Shown one piece after another: positions 50,644 to 59,452 of a DNA stretch of 64,000 nucleotides (its first letter is position 1; each line of letters begins with the position of its first letter). The position numbers and the translations under genes were made by a program. This DNA comes from Actinacidiphila oryziradicis (lineage in GTDB: Bacteria; Actinomycetota; Actinomycetes; Streptomycetales; Streptomycetaceae), in contig NZ_SUMC01000024.1 in assembly GCF_005047355.1 (NCBI RefSeq), positions 62,001 to 126,000 on the forward strand, given 5' to 3'. Under the pieces are notes generated by a model, which made no database searches, had not been told where the DNA came from, and saw only the letters and a list, made by a program, of their open reading frames with translations.

Positions 50644-51339
50644 TCAGGTGACGATCGCATGGGACGCCATGTCGGCGAGGGTCCACTCCTCGACCTCGAC
50701 GAGGTGGAGTGCGGCGGCCTCCTGCGCGGCCCCTACGTCGCGGCGTGCCATGGCGTCGAGGATTTCCAGATGGCGTCGGGTCGAGCCCGCGAGCCGGTGC
50801 CGGCCGGTGGCGCCGAGCACCCGCAGCCAGTACACGAAGGGCTCGACGGACTCGCGGGCCGAGATGAGCCGGCTGTTGCCCGTGACGGCGACGATCTCGC
50901 CGTGGATGCGGGTGTCGCTGATGAAGAAGGGCTCGAAGTCGCCATGCTCAGCGGAGTCCAGAGCCGCGACCGCCTCGGCCCGCAGGTCCGCGATCCGCTC
51001 CAGGGGCATCGCCTCGGCGGCGACTCCCGTCGCCAGCCATTCGAGGCCCTTGCGCAATTGGCAGACCTCGTGCACATCGTGCCGGGTGGGCCGGGTGACG
51101 AAGGTACCCGAGCGGGGCCGCGTCTCGACGAGCCGGTCGTGTTCCAGGCGTGCCAGCGTGTCGCGCACCGGAGTGCGTGAGACGCCGAACTCCTTGGCGA
51201 TCGACTGCGGGTCGAGACGCGAGCCCGGGGCGTAGACGCCGGTGGTGATGCGCTCGCACAGGATGCCGTACAGCTGGCCGGCGATCGACTCGATGACGAG
51301 GGAGGGCCGGTGACTGGCCTGGGTGGGCGAGGTGGTCAT
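50644..51339 (-). CDS. GntR-family (FadR/FCD) regulator
   Basis: This 231-residue repressor has a winged helix at the N-terminus (YGILCERITTGVYAPGSRLD, about residues 24-43; FGVSRTPVRDTLARLEHDRL, about 51-70) and a helical FCD domain holding its metabolite or metal (ISDTRIHGEIVAVTGNSR, near residues 139-156, with the conserved His). It lies between the DapA-family gene and the KGSA-dehydrogenase gene. The palindrome TCTGATGCATCAGA at 52.3 kb is a good candidate operator. FCD sensors often bind intermediates of sugar-acid or amino-acid pathways. The ATG start is normal with GGAGCG. Confidence 0.85.
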   Translation of the reverse strand: MTTSPTQASHRPSLVIESIAGQLYGILCERITTGVYAPGSRLDPQSIAKEFGVSRTPVRDTLARLEHDRLVETRPRSGTFVTRPTRHDVHEVCQLRKGLEWLATGVAAEAMPLERIADLRAEAVAALDSAEHGDFEPFFISDTRIHGEIVAVTGNSRLISARESVEPFVYWLRVLGATGRHRLAGSTRRHLEILDAMARRDVGAAQEAAALHLVEVEEWTLADMASHAIVT

Positions 51340-51364
51340 GACCGCTCCTCCGTGGTCTTCACAT

Positions 51365-52252
51365 CTAGTGGATCAGATTAGCCTTTTGGAGCGCTTCCCG
51401 GATCCGTTCCCGTTCGGCTTCGGTCGCGGGAGCGAACGGACGGCGTGGCAGCCCCGGTGAGCGGCCCTGCAGCTCCAGGGCAGCCTTCAGCGTGGCCGGC
51501 AGGTTGGGTGCGTCGATGGCACGCCATACGGTGAGAATGCGCTCGTGGAGCTCCAGGGCCTTCGCGTGGTCACCGGACTGCACCGCCTCCCAGAGCTCGA
51601 CGCTGAGCCGGGGGGTGACCGTCGGGATCGCGGCGAGAGCGCCGTGCGCGCCCATGACGAACGCGGGGTAGTGCAGGTCGTCCAGCGCGGCGAGGATGGT
51701 GAACCGGTCGCGTACCCGGTGCAGCAGATCTGCCAGTAGGTGGATGTCGCCGCCCGACTGCTTGACGGCCACGACCTGCGGCACATCGCGCAGCAACTCG
51801 ATGGTGGCGATCGGTACCAGGGCCCAGGGCACGACGTTGTAGAGGACGATCGGCAGGTCGGTCGCCTCGCCGATCTCCCGGTAGTGAGCGACCGTCTCCT
51901 CGGGCGATGGCGCGAAAACATAGTGCACCGGAGTCACCTGGAGCGCGTCGACTCCGGCCTCCTTGAGCGCCAGGGAATAACGCTTCGCCTGGGCGGTCGA
52001 GTTCTGGATGACGCCGCCGATGACCGGCACCCGGCCCGCGACCTCGTCGACGACGACCTCGCAGATCGCGACGCTCTCCTCCAGGGAGAGGGTGTGTCCC
52101 TCGCCGGTGCTGCCGCAGGCGCAGATCGCGGTCACCCCCTGGTCGAGAAGGTACTTCACCTCCCCGCGAAGAAGGTCCAGATCCACCGCGTCGTTCTCGT
52201 CGAACGGCGTGACGACCGTGGAGATCATCCCCGCGAGCCGAATCTCCTTCAT
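51365..52252 (-). CDS. Dihydrodipicolinate synthase (DapA)-family lyase/dehydratase
   Basis: This 295-residue TIM-barrel enzyme uses a Schiff-base lysine. GSTGEGHTLS (residues 47-56) is the pyruvate-binding loop. The tyrosine is in VLYNVV (Tyr138), and the lysine in VAVKQSGGD (Lys164). It is not a true DapA, since it sits in a catabolic cluster. Relatives include 1-pyrroline-4-hydroxy-2-carboxylate deaminase, L-2-keto-3-deoxyarabinonate dehydratase and 5-dehydro-4-deoxyglucarate dehydratase, all giving alpha-ketoglutaric semialdehyde for the KGSA dehydrogenase nearby. Which substrate is used is not decided. It begins with ATG and reads opposite to the MHS transporter. Confidence 0.84.
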   Translation of the reverse strand: MKEIRLAGMISTVVTPFDENDAVDLDLLRGEVKYLLDQGVTAICACGSTGEGHTLSLEESVAICEVVVDEVAGRVPVIGGVIQNSTAQAKRYSLALKEAGVDALQVTPVHYVFAPSPEETVAHYREIGEATDLPIVLYNVVPWALVPIATIELLRDVPQVVAVKQSGGDIHLLADLLHRVRDRFTILAALDDLHYPAFVMGAHGALAAIPTVTPRLSVELWEAVQSGDHAKALELHERILTVWRAIDAPNLPATLKAALELQGRSPGLPRRPFAPATEAERERIREALQKANLIH

Positions 52253-52296
52253 CAGATTCTCCTGAGTGTTGCTGAGTCCACATCACGGATGTAATG

Positions 52297-52310
52297 TCTG
52301 ATGCATCAGA
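52297..52310. promoter_or_regulatory. Perfect 14-bp palindrome, putative GntR operator
   Basis: TCTGATGCATCAGA lies in the 120-bp divergent region between the DapA-family gene and the MHS transporter gene. It resembles FCD/FadR-type GntR operators (TGATnnATCA-like). The GntR gene in the same unit makes it the expected operator for both directions. A related CTAGTGGATCAGAT stretch lies near 51366-51379. Confidence 0.72.
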
Positions 52311-52373
52311 TGCTAGCACGTGGGTTCCGCTACAGAAGCGTCTCCGCAGAGCCGCAATCGCAATGGAGCGAGC

Positions 52374-53735
52374 ATGTCAGAATCGGCCACCGCGCCCGCC
52401 TCACCGGCCGGGTCGCTGCGCAAAGTCGTCACCGCCAGCGCGTTGGGCACCACCGTCGAGTACTACGACTTCACTCTGTACGCGACCACGGCCGCACTCG
52501 TGTTCGACAAGGTTTTCTTCCCCAACGCCTCGCCGCTGATCGGTACTCTCGCGGCCTTCGCCACGTACTTCGTCGGCTACGCGGCCCGCCCGCTCGGCGG
52601 CGTCATCTTCGGCCACTTCGGCGACCGACTCGGCCGCAAGAACGTCCTCATCGTCACCATGCTGATGATGGGACTGGGCACGTTCGCAGTCGGCCTGCTG
52701 CCCTCCTACAGCAGCATCGGAATCGCCGCCCCCCTGCTGCTTGTGCTGATCCGGCTGGTGCAGGGACTGGGCATGGGCGGTGAGTACGGCGGCGGCCTGC
52801 TGATGGCGCTGGAGTACAGCCCCCGCGAGAGGCAGGGCTTTTTCACCTCTCTGGTCCACATCGGTACGCCTGCCGGAGTCCTGATTCCGGTGAGTCTGGT
52901 AGCGGTGCTGGACGCGGTGCTGCCGTCCTCCGCGTACGCCGGCTGGGCCTGGCGGCTGCCGTTCCTCGCGAGCATCCTGCTGGTCGGGGTCGGCGTCTAC
53001 ATGCGTCTGCATGTCACCGAGAGCCCCGAGTTCGTCAGAATGCGGGCCCAGCGCGAGGTGCAGAGCCTCCCGGTACGCGACGTGTTCACCCAGCGGCCGG
53101 GAACAGTGGTGCTGTCGGTCCTCGCGAAGATCGCGGAAAGCGGCCTGTTCAACATCTACTACGTCGTGGCCATCACCTACGTCACGACCGAGCTGAACCT
53201 CGACAAGCGACCTGTGCTGATCGCCGTCCTCATCGCCTGCGCGGTCGAATGCTGCACACTGCCGTACTTCGGTGCGCTCTCCGACCGCATCGGCCGGCGC
53301 AAGGTCTACATCGCCGGTGCACTCTTCCAGGTCGTCCTCGCCGTGCCGTTCTTCCTGCTCATGCAGACAGGCAGCTTTTGGGGGTACGTGGTCGGCATGA
53401 CGCTCGGACTCGGACTCGGTCACGGCGCGATGTACGGCGCGCAAGGCGCGCTGTTCGCCAACCTCTACCCCGTCAATGTCCGCTACACCGGTCTGTCCGT
53501 CACCCAGCAGATCGGCGCGACGCTCGGCGGCGGCCTTTCGCCCCTCATCGGCGCCGCTCTGCTCACCGCGGGGCACGGCCACTGGGGATGGCTGGCCGTC
53601 TACTGCGTCGCCGTGGCCCTCGTCTCCAGTCTCGCGGCCTCCCGGCTGCGGAACGGAGAACGGCAGCCGGACCCATCCGCTCCGCAGGAGCAGGCCGTCT
53701 CTTCCCGGCCCTCCGAAAGGACCTCCGCGCCGTGA
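52374..53735 (+). CDS. MHS-family metabolite:H+ symporter
   Basis: This 453-residue importer belongs to the metabolite:H+ symporter (ShiA/ProP-like) branch of the major facilitator superfamily. Twelve helices are visible, with VVTASALGTTVEYYDFTLYA (about residues 19-38) and the motif GHFGDRLGRKNVLI (about 80-93), typical of the branch. It is the first gene of an operon with dhaK and dhaL; its stop overlaps the dhaK start (GTGA). It is divergent from the DapA-family gene and shares the palindromic operator. It probably imports the substrate of this cluster, a polar organic acid or polyol. ATG 52374 follows AATGGAGCGAG. Confidence 0.87.
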   Translation: MSESATAPASPAGSLRKVVTASALGTTVEYYDFTLYATTAALVFDKVFFPNASPLIGTLAAFATYFVGYAARPLGGVIFGHFGDRLGRKNVLIVTMLMMGLGTFAVGLLPSYSSIGIAAPLLLVLIRLVQGLGMGGEYGGGLLMALEYSPRERQGFFTSLVHIGTPAGVLIPVSLVAVLDAVLPSSAYAGWAWRLPFLASILLVGVGVYMRLHVTESPEFVRMRAQREVQSLPVRDVFTQRPGTVVLSVLAKIAESGLFNIYYVVAITYVTTELNLDKRPVLIAVLIACAVECCTLPYFGALSDRIGRRKVYIAGALFQVVLAVPFFLLMQTGSFWGYVVGMTLGLGLGHGAMYGAQGALFANLYPVNVRYTGLSVTQQIGATLGGGLSPLIGAALLTAGHGHWGWLAVYCVAVALVSSLAASRLRNGERQPDPSAPQEQAVSSRPSERTSAP

Positions 53736-54748
53736 ACCATTTCTTCCTCCCCGAAGCCGAACCCGTCGACGTGTCCCTGCGCGGATTCGCGCGTGCCCAT
53801 TCCGGCCTGGTCGAACTGCACGAAAACCCCCTCTTCGTCACGGCGGCCGACAGCCACCCCGGCCGGCGGGTCGGAATCGTCTCCGGCGGCGGATCCGGCC
53901 ACGAACCGATGCACGCCGGATTCGTGGGCCGCGGCATGCTCGACGCCGCGGTCCCCGGGCGGATCTTCGCCTCTCCGCACAACCGGCAGGTGTACGAGGC
54001 CAGCCGTGCGGTCGCCCGGGACGAGGGCGTCCTGCACATCGTCAAGAACTACACCGGCGACCGGATCAACTTCGGCATCGCCGCCGAACGGCTGCGGGCC
54101 GACGGCATCGAGGTACGCCGAGTCCTCGTGGACGACGACCTCGCGACCGAGAGCGACCAAACGGCGACCGGACGCCGTGGCACGGGCGCCACCGTGATCA
54201 TCGAGAAGCTGCTCGGCGGCGCCGCTGACACCGGCCTGGGCCTCGGGGAACTCGCCGAGGCCGGGGGGGCGTTCCGCCGCGCGTCCCGCAGCATCGCCGT
54301 CGCCGGCCGCGCCCAGACCTCACCGTCCAGGGGCGGGGAGGCATTCGCCCTCGGCGACGAGGAGGTCGAATACGGCGTAGGAATCCACGGCGAGCGAGCC
54401 GCCGAAACGATCACCAGGCCGCCGTTCGAGGAACTGACCGAGCGCATGACCGCGCAGGTTCTCGCCGCACTGCCCGACACCGGCGACGGAGTCATCCTCC
54501 TCGTCAACGGCCTGGGCGCCACCACCCTGCTGGAGCTCTACGCCGTGTACGAGCAGGTCTGCGAAGTACTGGAGAAGCGCGGTGTACGCGTGGCGGGGCA
54601 GCTCGTCGGCACCTACGTTCCCGCGCTGGACATGAGCGGCTTCTCCCTCACCATGACGGCGGTGCAGCCCGACTGGCTCGCGTGGTGGCAGGCGCCGTCG
54701 CGCACGCCTGCCTTCCCTTCCCTTCCCTTCCCTGGAGCTGACCGATGA
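53732..54748 (+). CDS. dhaK: DhaK-type dihydroxyacetone kinase subunit
   Basis: This 338-residue protein is the substrate-binding DhaK module. It covalently binds a ketose through a histidine hemiaminal. SGGGSGHEP (residues 51-59) and VKNYTGDR (104-111) line the site, and GIHGE (217-221) supplies His219, the position of the catalytic His of E. coli DhaK. The kinase partner DhaL is encoded immediately downstream with ATGA overlap. No DhaM phosphotransferase is seen, so ATP or another donor may serve. It may phosphorylate dihydroxyacetone or a related ketose such as erythrulose. GTG 53732 overlaps the MHS stop. Confidence 0.88.
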   Translation: MNHFFLPEAEPVDVSLRGFARAHSGLVELHENPLFVTAADSHPGRRVGIVSGGGSGHEPMHAGFVGRGMLDAAVPGRIFASPHNRQVYEASRAVARDEGVLHIVKNYTGDRINFGIAAERLRADGIEVRRVLVDDDLATESDQTATGRRGTGATVIIEKLLGGAADTGLGLGELAEAGGAFRRASRSIAVAGRAQTSPSRGGEAFALGDEEVEYGVGIHGERAAETITRPPFEELTERMTAQVLAALPDTGDGVILLVNGLGATTLLELYAVYEQVCEVLEKRGVRVAGQLVGTYVPALDMSGFSLTMTAVQPDWLAWWQAPSRTPAFPSLPFPGADR

Positions 54749-55386
54749 CGATCGACCAGGCGCAGCTGCTGCGCACCTACGCCGAAGCCGCCGACACCGC
54801 CCACCAAGCGCTGACCGCGCTCGACCAGATCTCCGGCGACGGTGATTTCGGGGACAACCTGCGTGAGGGCCTCCGCTGGACCGTCGCCGCACTGGACGCG
54901 CGCCCCCAGGAGCCGGCCATGGCAGTGGCCGGCTCGGTCTTCCTCGACAAGGTCGGCGGCACCAGCGGCCCCCTGATCGGCCTGCTCCTCAGCGCGATCA
55001 GCCGTGCCCTCACCGACGCGTCCGACGAGCGCGAGGGCTGGGCGACCGGCGTGCGCGAGGGTCTCGCGGCGATCCAGCGGGTCGGGGAGGCCGAACCGGG
55101 CGACCGCACCATGGTCGACGCGTTGGTGCCGGCCCGTGACGCCCTCGACGCGGGAGCGTCGTACGCGGACGGCGCCCGGGCCGCGCTCGCCGGGGCGGCC
55201 GCGACGGCGGACATCCGCGCTCGCCGGGGCCGCGCGTCCTACGTGGGCGATCGCGCCCTCGGGACACCGGACCCCGGCGCCACCGGCATCGCACTCCTCT
55301 TCTGGGCCCTGGCCCGGGTGGCCGAGCCGGACTCCGGGCTCGGCGAGGTCAACGAGCTGGTACCGGTACCGGGAAAGGCGGGCTGA
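54745..55386 (+). CDS. dhaL: DhaL-type dihydroxyacetone kinase subunit
   Basis: This 213-residue all-helical DhaL module binds ADP-Mg. GDGDFGDNLREGL (residues 31-43) carries the aspartates that bind the magnesium ions, and GGTSGPLIGLLLSAI (about 72-86) with GDRTMVDAL (about 118-126) complete the nucleotide site. Together with DhaK it phosphorylates dihydroxyacetone or a similar ketose. The ATG overlaps the dhaK stop by 4 bases. The gene ends 8 bp before the S9 peptidase stop on the other strand, closing the operon. A lone DhaK-DhaL with ATP is likely, as no DhaM gene is near. Confidence 0.87.
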   Translation: MTIDQAQLLRTYAEAADTAHQALTALDQISGDGDFGDNLREGLRWTVAALDARPQEPAMAVAGSVFLDKVGGTSGPLIGLLLSAISRALTDASDEREGWATGVREGLAAIQRVGEAEPGDRTMVDALVPARDALDAGASYADGARAALAGAAATADIRARRGRASYVGDRALGTPDPGATGIALLFWALARVAEPDSGLGEVNELVPVPGKAG

Positions 55387-55393
55387 AAAGCCC

Positions 55394-57430
55394 TCAGACC
55401 AGTTCGGGGCGGTGCCACTGCTCGCCCAGCACGTGGTGTGCCAGGAAGCCCAGCACCGTGGCGTACCACAGGCGGACGTTGTTCGGTTTGAGGATCCAGT
55501 GTCCCTCGTCGGGGAAATACAGGAACTTCGCCGGGACCTCGAACCGCGCCAGGTCGTTCCAGAGAGCCAGGGCCTCGCCGATCGGTACCCGGTAGTCCTT
55601 GTCGCCGTGGATCACCAGCATCGGTGTGGTGATCTTCGCGGCCCGCAGGTGCGGGGACTCGCGCTCGTACCGCTCGGTGCGCACCAGCGGGTCGCCCTGC
55701 CGCCGCATCCAGTAGGCCGGGACATCGGTGACCCCCGCGAAGCTGTACATGTTCCACAGGCTCGCGTGGGTGACGATCGCTTTGAAGCGGTCGGTCCGGG
55801 TGGCGATCCAGTTGGCCATGTAGCCGCCGTACGAGCCGCCCATCATCGCCGTGCGCTCACTGTCCAGGTCGTCCCGCCGCAGCGCGGCGTCGGTCAGCGC
55901 CATCACGTCCTGGTACGGCGCTCCGCCCCAGTGTGCCCAGCCGCGCTCGTGCATCCGCTGCCCGTAGCCGGTGGACAGCGCGGGATCCGGCAGCACAACC
56001 GCATAGCCGGCGGCCGCGGCCACCCAGGGATTCCAACGCCAGTGCCAGGAGTTCCAGCTGCCCTGCGGGCCGCCGTGCACCCACAGCAGCACAGGCGCGG
56101 GGGTCGCGGCGGAGGCCTCGCGCGGCAGCACCAGCCAGGCGCGCAGCGCCGTCCCGTCCTCGGCGGTCGTGTGCACCTCGGTGAGGCTGCCGGGCAACTC
56201 GCCCACCTGCCCGGGGCACGGCAGCGGCACCGGCTGCCGGCCGGGCGCCGCGGCGTCGAGGCGTACGGGGGCCGGCGGGCTGTCCACGGCCGAGCGCAAC
56301 GCGTACAGGGTGCGGCCGTCCGGGGCCACGACCACGTCGGAGTACGCGCCGGACGCGGTGAGCCTCACCACCTCGCCGCTGCCGGTGGAGAGCCGGAAGA
56401 CCGGCGCGTGCCCGGCTTCATCGGCGGTGAAGTAGACCACCGGCGTGCCGTCCCCGCCGGGCACCGGGGAGACGACCGGGGCGCCCGGCCAGTGGTCGAA
56501 ACCGGGCAGCAGGTCGCGTCCGGGGTCCTGGTCGTCCATGGCGTCCGCCAGCCACAGCGTGACGTCACCAGGAGCGTCCCAGGTGATCCGCCCCTCGCGG
56601 GTGCAGACCAGATGCCGGCCGTCCGGAGCGAAGGCCGGAGCGCCGAACTCGGCGTCGGGGGACTCCAGCACCCGCAGTTGCCTGCCCGTGGCGGCGTCTG
56701 CCACCACGATGGCGGCGCGGATCTCGTCGGGGAGCGTACCCACGGCCGCCGCGTAGGCGATCAGCGAGCCGTCGGGGGAGAGCGCGATCCCCTCGTAGGC
56801 GGCGACCCGGCGCTCCCCGCAGTCCACCACGGCGGACTGCCCGGCGGCGGCGTCCGGAACGGTGAACACCCTCGGGAGGCCGGGACCGAGGTCGTGGTCC
56901 CAGAACCGCGCCGGCACCGACTCGTGCAGGATCGCCGAGACCTTGGCCTTCTGCCGGGCCTCGCGCAGTCGCGCGTCCTGCTCGGCGTCTGCCGCGCCGG
57001 GCAGCAGGGCGGCCGCCAGGGCGATCCGGGATGCCCCGGACGCGGTCGCGTACTCGTCGATCCCGCCGGGCCTGGTAAGCAGCTGCGATGCCTCGCCGCC
57101 GCCCGCCGGCAGGCTCCACAGTGCTGCTTCCCGCTTGTCGTCCTCGCCCTCACCGGGGTCGGCGACCGGGCGGGAGGAGAGGAAGAGCAGGGTGCCGTCG
57201 GGCAGGAACCCGGGGGCGGACTCGCCGCGCCCGGAGCGGGTGAGCCGCCGGGCCGGACGCTCCCCGGACGGATCGACGTCCCACAGGGCGCCGATGAACG
57301 TGGTGTGGTCGGTGGAGAGTTCCTGAACCACCGTCACCAGACGGGTTCCGTCGGGTGACAGGGCCAGCGAGGAGACTCGGGGCAACGCGACGAACGCCGC
57401 CAGGTCGTGGAAGGCAGTGGAATCGGGCAT
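55394..57430 (-). CDS. S9-family (prolyl oligopeptidase) serine peptidase
   Basis: This 678-residue cytoplasmic peptidase has a beta-propeller N-terminal part (repeated LSPDGTRLVTV-like blades, to about residue 430) and a C-terminal alpha/beta-hydrolase catalytic domain. The catalytic Ser lies in MMGGSYGGYMANW near residue 530, and the His in FPDEGHWILKP near residue 640, with a DKDYRVP Asp between. The family cleaves after proline or acyl-amino-acid peptides. There is no signal peptide. ATG 57430 is chosen because AGGATG lies upstream and MPDSTAFHDL is a typical start; an ATG three codons earlier is possible. It is convergent with dhaL. Confidence 0.86.
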   Translation of the reverse strand: MPDSTAFHDLAAFVALPRVSSLALSPDGTRLVTVVQELSTDHTTFIGALWDVDPSGERPARRLTRSGRGESAPGFLPDGTLLFLSSRPVADPGEGEDDKREAALWSLPAGGGEASQLLTRPGGIDEYATASGASRIALAAALLPGAADAEQDARLREARQKAKVSAILHESVPARFWDHDLGPGLPRVFTVPDAAAGQSAVVDCGERRVAAYEGIALSPDGSLIAYAAAVGTLPDEIRAAIVVADAATGRQLRVLESPDAEFGAPAFAPDGRHLVCTREGRITWDAPGDVTLWLADAMDDQDPGRDLLPGFDHWPGAPVVSPVPGGDGTPVVYFTADEAGHAPVFRLSTGSGEVVRLTASGAYSDVVVAPDGRTLYALRSAVDSPPAPVRLDAAAPGRQPVPLPCPGQVGELPGSLTEVHTTAEDGTALRAWLVLPREASAATPAPVLLWVHGGPQGSWNSWHWRWNPWVAAAAGYAVVLPDPALSTGYGQRMHERGWAHWGGAPYQDVMALTDAALRRDDLDSERTAMMGGSYGGYMANWIATRTDRFKAIVTHASLWNMYSFAGVTDVPAYWMRRQGDPLVRTERYERESPHLRAAKITTPMLVIHGDKDYRVPIGEALALWNDLARFEVPAKFLYFPDEGHWILKPNNVRLWYATVLGFLAHHVLGEQWHRPELV

Positions 57431-57579
57431 GGGGATCATCCTGGGTCCCGGAGCGGTCACGTACCAGCCCTTTCCGGCAGCCGCTTCCTCTCCGGCCCCC
57501 GGCTCCGCCGACCGCCGACCCGCCATCGCCGGCGAAAGGCGGGTTTGTCGGGGTCGGGCCCGGAGGCTACAGTCCGCGC

Positions 57580-58125
57580 GTGACCAGCCATCAGAAGGGC
57601 TCCCCCAACTCTCATTGCTCCTCGTGCGGCCTCGCCTTCCCGCCCGACCCCGGCTGGCCCCGCACCTGCGCCGTCTGCGGTGCCACCGCCTACCGCAATC
57701 CGCTGCCGGTGGCGATCGCCCTGCTGCCCGTACGCGAGGACACCGGCACCGGCCTGCTGGTGATCCGCCGCTCGATCGAACCGCGGCGCGGCCTGCTAGC
57801 CCTGCCCGGCGGGTTCATCGACTACGGCGAGACCTGGCAGCAGGCCGTCGTCCGGGAACTCGCCGAGGAGACCGGCCTCACCGCGGCCGCCGGCGATGTC
57901 CAGCTCGCCGACGCCCTCACCGACACCGACGGCGGTCATCTGCTGCTGTTCGGACTGCTGCCCGAACGCACCGCCGAAGAACTGCCGCCCTTCTTCCCGA
58001 CCGACGAGACGGACGTCCGGGGCGTCCTGGCCGCTCCCGCCGAACTGGCCTTCCCCCTGCACACCGAGGCGGCCGGCCGCTGGTTCGCCGGCGACTACCC
58101 CGCGATCCCGCGGGACAGGCCCTAG
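57580..58125 (+). CDS. Nudix hydrolase with zinc ribbon (NudC-like)
   Basis: This 181-residue protein has an N-terminal zinc-ribbon (Cys13, Cys16, Cys30, Cys33 in CSSCGLAF and CAVCG) and a Nudix domain. The box GFIDYGETWQQAVV with RELAEETGL (residues 78-100) is complete, with the REUxEE core. Such proteins hydrolyse nucleoside diphosphate derivatives, and the zinc ribbon suggests NudC-like NADH or RNA-cap hydrolysis, though the family is broad. GTG 57580 is the start, with GGAGG about 13 bases upstream. The stop TAG is at the first bases of the inverted repeat element at 58125. Confidence 0.82.
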   Translation: MTSHQKGSPNSHCSSCGLAFPPDPGWPRTCAVCGATAYRNPLPVAIALLPVREDTGTGLLVIRRSIEPRRGLLALPGGFIDYGETWQQAVVRELAEETGLTAAAGDVQLADALTDTDGGHLLLFGLLPERTAEELPPFFPTDETDVRGVLAAPAELAFPLHTEAAGRWFAGDYPAIPRDRP

Positions 58126-58326
58126 GCCGTGTCCGGCTGGTCATGGGCGGGCAAGGCGTCGTCCGGTGCGGTACATCGCAAGGCGCCGGAACGCTTGCAC
58201 AGTGGCTCTATTCGGGCCCGGACGCGCTGGGGGCACCTCCTGGGGGCACCTCCCGGCCGAAGGCTGGGGGAGGCTGCTCGCGCCCGCTGCGGAGAAAGGG
58301 CCGTTCATGATCGGCCGGACACGGCC
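58125..58326. repeat. Inverted-repeat (MITE-like) element of about 200 bp
   Basis: Two 26-bp arms face each other. The left arm (58125-58150) begins GGCCGTGTCCGGC and continues through GTCATG to CGG. The right arm (58301-58326) is its reverse complement with 4 mismatches. Between them lie about 150 bp, including the twice-repeated GGGGGCACCTCC and CGGCCGAAGGCTGGGGGA, a motif that I recall from many streptomycete intergenic sites. No transposase is encoded. The left arm starts at the Nudix stop codon, and the right arm contains the last codons and the stop of the monooxygenase gene on the other strand. Confidence 0.6.
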
Positions 58327-59317
58327 CGGTCCTTGAGCCCGGGGAGCACACGCTCGGCGAAAAGGTGAAGGCTGCGCCACCCCTCCTCAACCGGCATGCC
58401 GCCGCACAGCGGGTGCAGGACCAGGCTCGCCCGGTCGCCCGCCGCCTCGGCGAGGGCCAGGCACGTCTGCGGGGTGATGATCCGGTAGATGCCTTCGCGC
58501 CGCAGGTCAGCCACGGACGCGGCCCCGGAGCGGACGGCGGACCGGATGTCGGCGGACTGCCAGGGGCGTATGTACGGGCCTCGTGCAGCAGGTGGTGGCC
58601 GTACGAGGCCCAGGCACGGTCCGGGTCCTCGGCGAGATGCAGCAGCGGAACGGGGCCCGGCGGCATCAGGCACCAGCCGTCGGTGCCGTACTCCGCGCGG
58701 CGCGCGTGGTAGTACGCCTCCAGCTCCGGCAGATGGGCGCTGGGGAAGAACGGCAGACCGAGCCGCGCGGCCCGGCGGGCGGCCGCCCGTGAGCTGCCGC
58801 CGACCAGCAGCAGGGGATGCGGCCTGCTGTACGGGCGCGGGGTCACCCGGACCGTGCGGCCGCGGTACGGGAACGGCTCGCCGGTCCAGGCGGACAGCAG
58901 CGTCTGGAGGATCTCGTCCTGCAGCGCCCCCCGGTTCCGCCAGTCCACGCCTTGCGCGGCGTACTCCTCCGGCCGGTAGCCGATCCCGGCGACCGTGACC
59001 AGACGGCCGCCACCGGTCAGGTCGAGCACCGCGATGTCCTCGGCGAGCCGCAACGGGTCGTACAGCGGCCCGATCAGCGCTGAGACGGTGACCGCGATCC
59101 GCCGGGTGGCACCGAGGACCGCACCGGCGAAGACCAGCGGCGAGGGCAGCCATCCATCGGGGGAGCCGTGGTGCTCCTCGGTCTGGATGGTGGTGACCCC
59201 GTGGTCGTCGGCGTACGCGGCCATCTCGACCGCCGTCCGGTAGCGGCCGGAGAGGGCCCCGGGCGTATCGCCGGGGCCGGGGTCGACGAGGTTGAGGCGG
59301 ACAACGGTGGCAGGCAT
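58305..59317 (-). pseudogene. Luciferase-like (LLM) flavin monooxygenase, one-base frameshift
   Basis: From ATG 59317 the protein reads MPATVVRLNLVDPGPGDTPG, then IQTEEHHGSPDGWLPSPLVF (about residues 44-63) and VTVAGIGYRPEEYAAQGVDW, a bacterial luciferase family flavin monooxygenase of about 335 residues. After LLHEARTYAP, near base 58573, the frame changes to WQSADIRSAV, GIYRIITPQTCLALAEAAG and the C-terminal LVLHPLCGGMPVEEGW, ending AVSGRS. One missing C in the CCCC run would restore the frame. The final codons lie inside the inverted-repeat arm. Sequencing error is possible. Confidence 0.68.
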
Positions 59318-59452
59318 GGCGCGGACGGTAGGCGCGGCACTGGAAAGAGTCCATAGCCGGAACCGCTGTAGTCGTGCGATCTGCCTGCTTGGCGTCTGGG
59401 CGCGGCACTGGTGATAGGTCGGGCTGACCGGTGTATCCGGTTGAATCCAGGG

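Noticed and set aside
55004..57358. A 784-codon plus-strand open frame over the S9 peptidase
   Set aside because: The peptidase on the minus strand has clear catalytic motifs; the plus-strand frame has low-complexity composition and overlaps dhaL out of frame.
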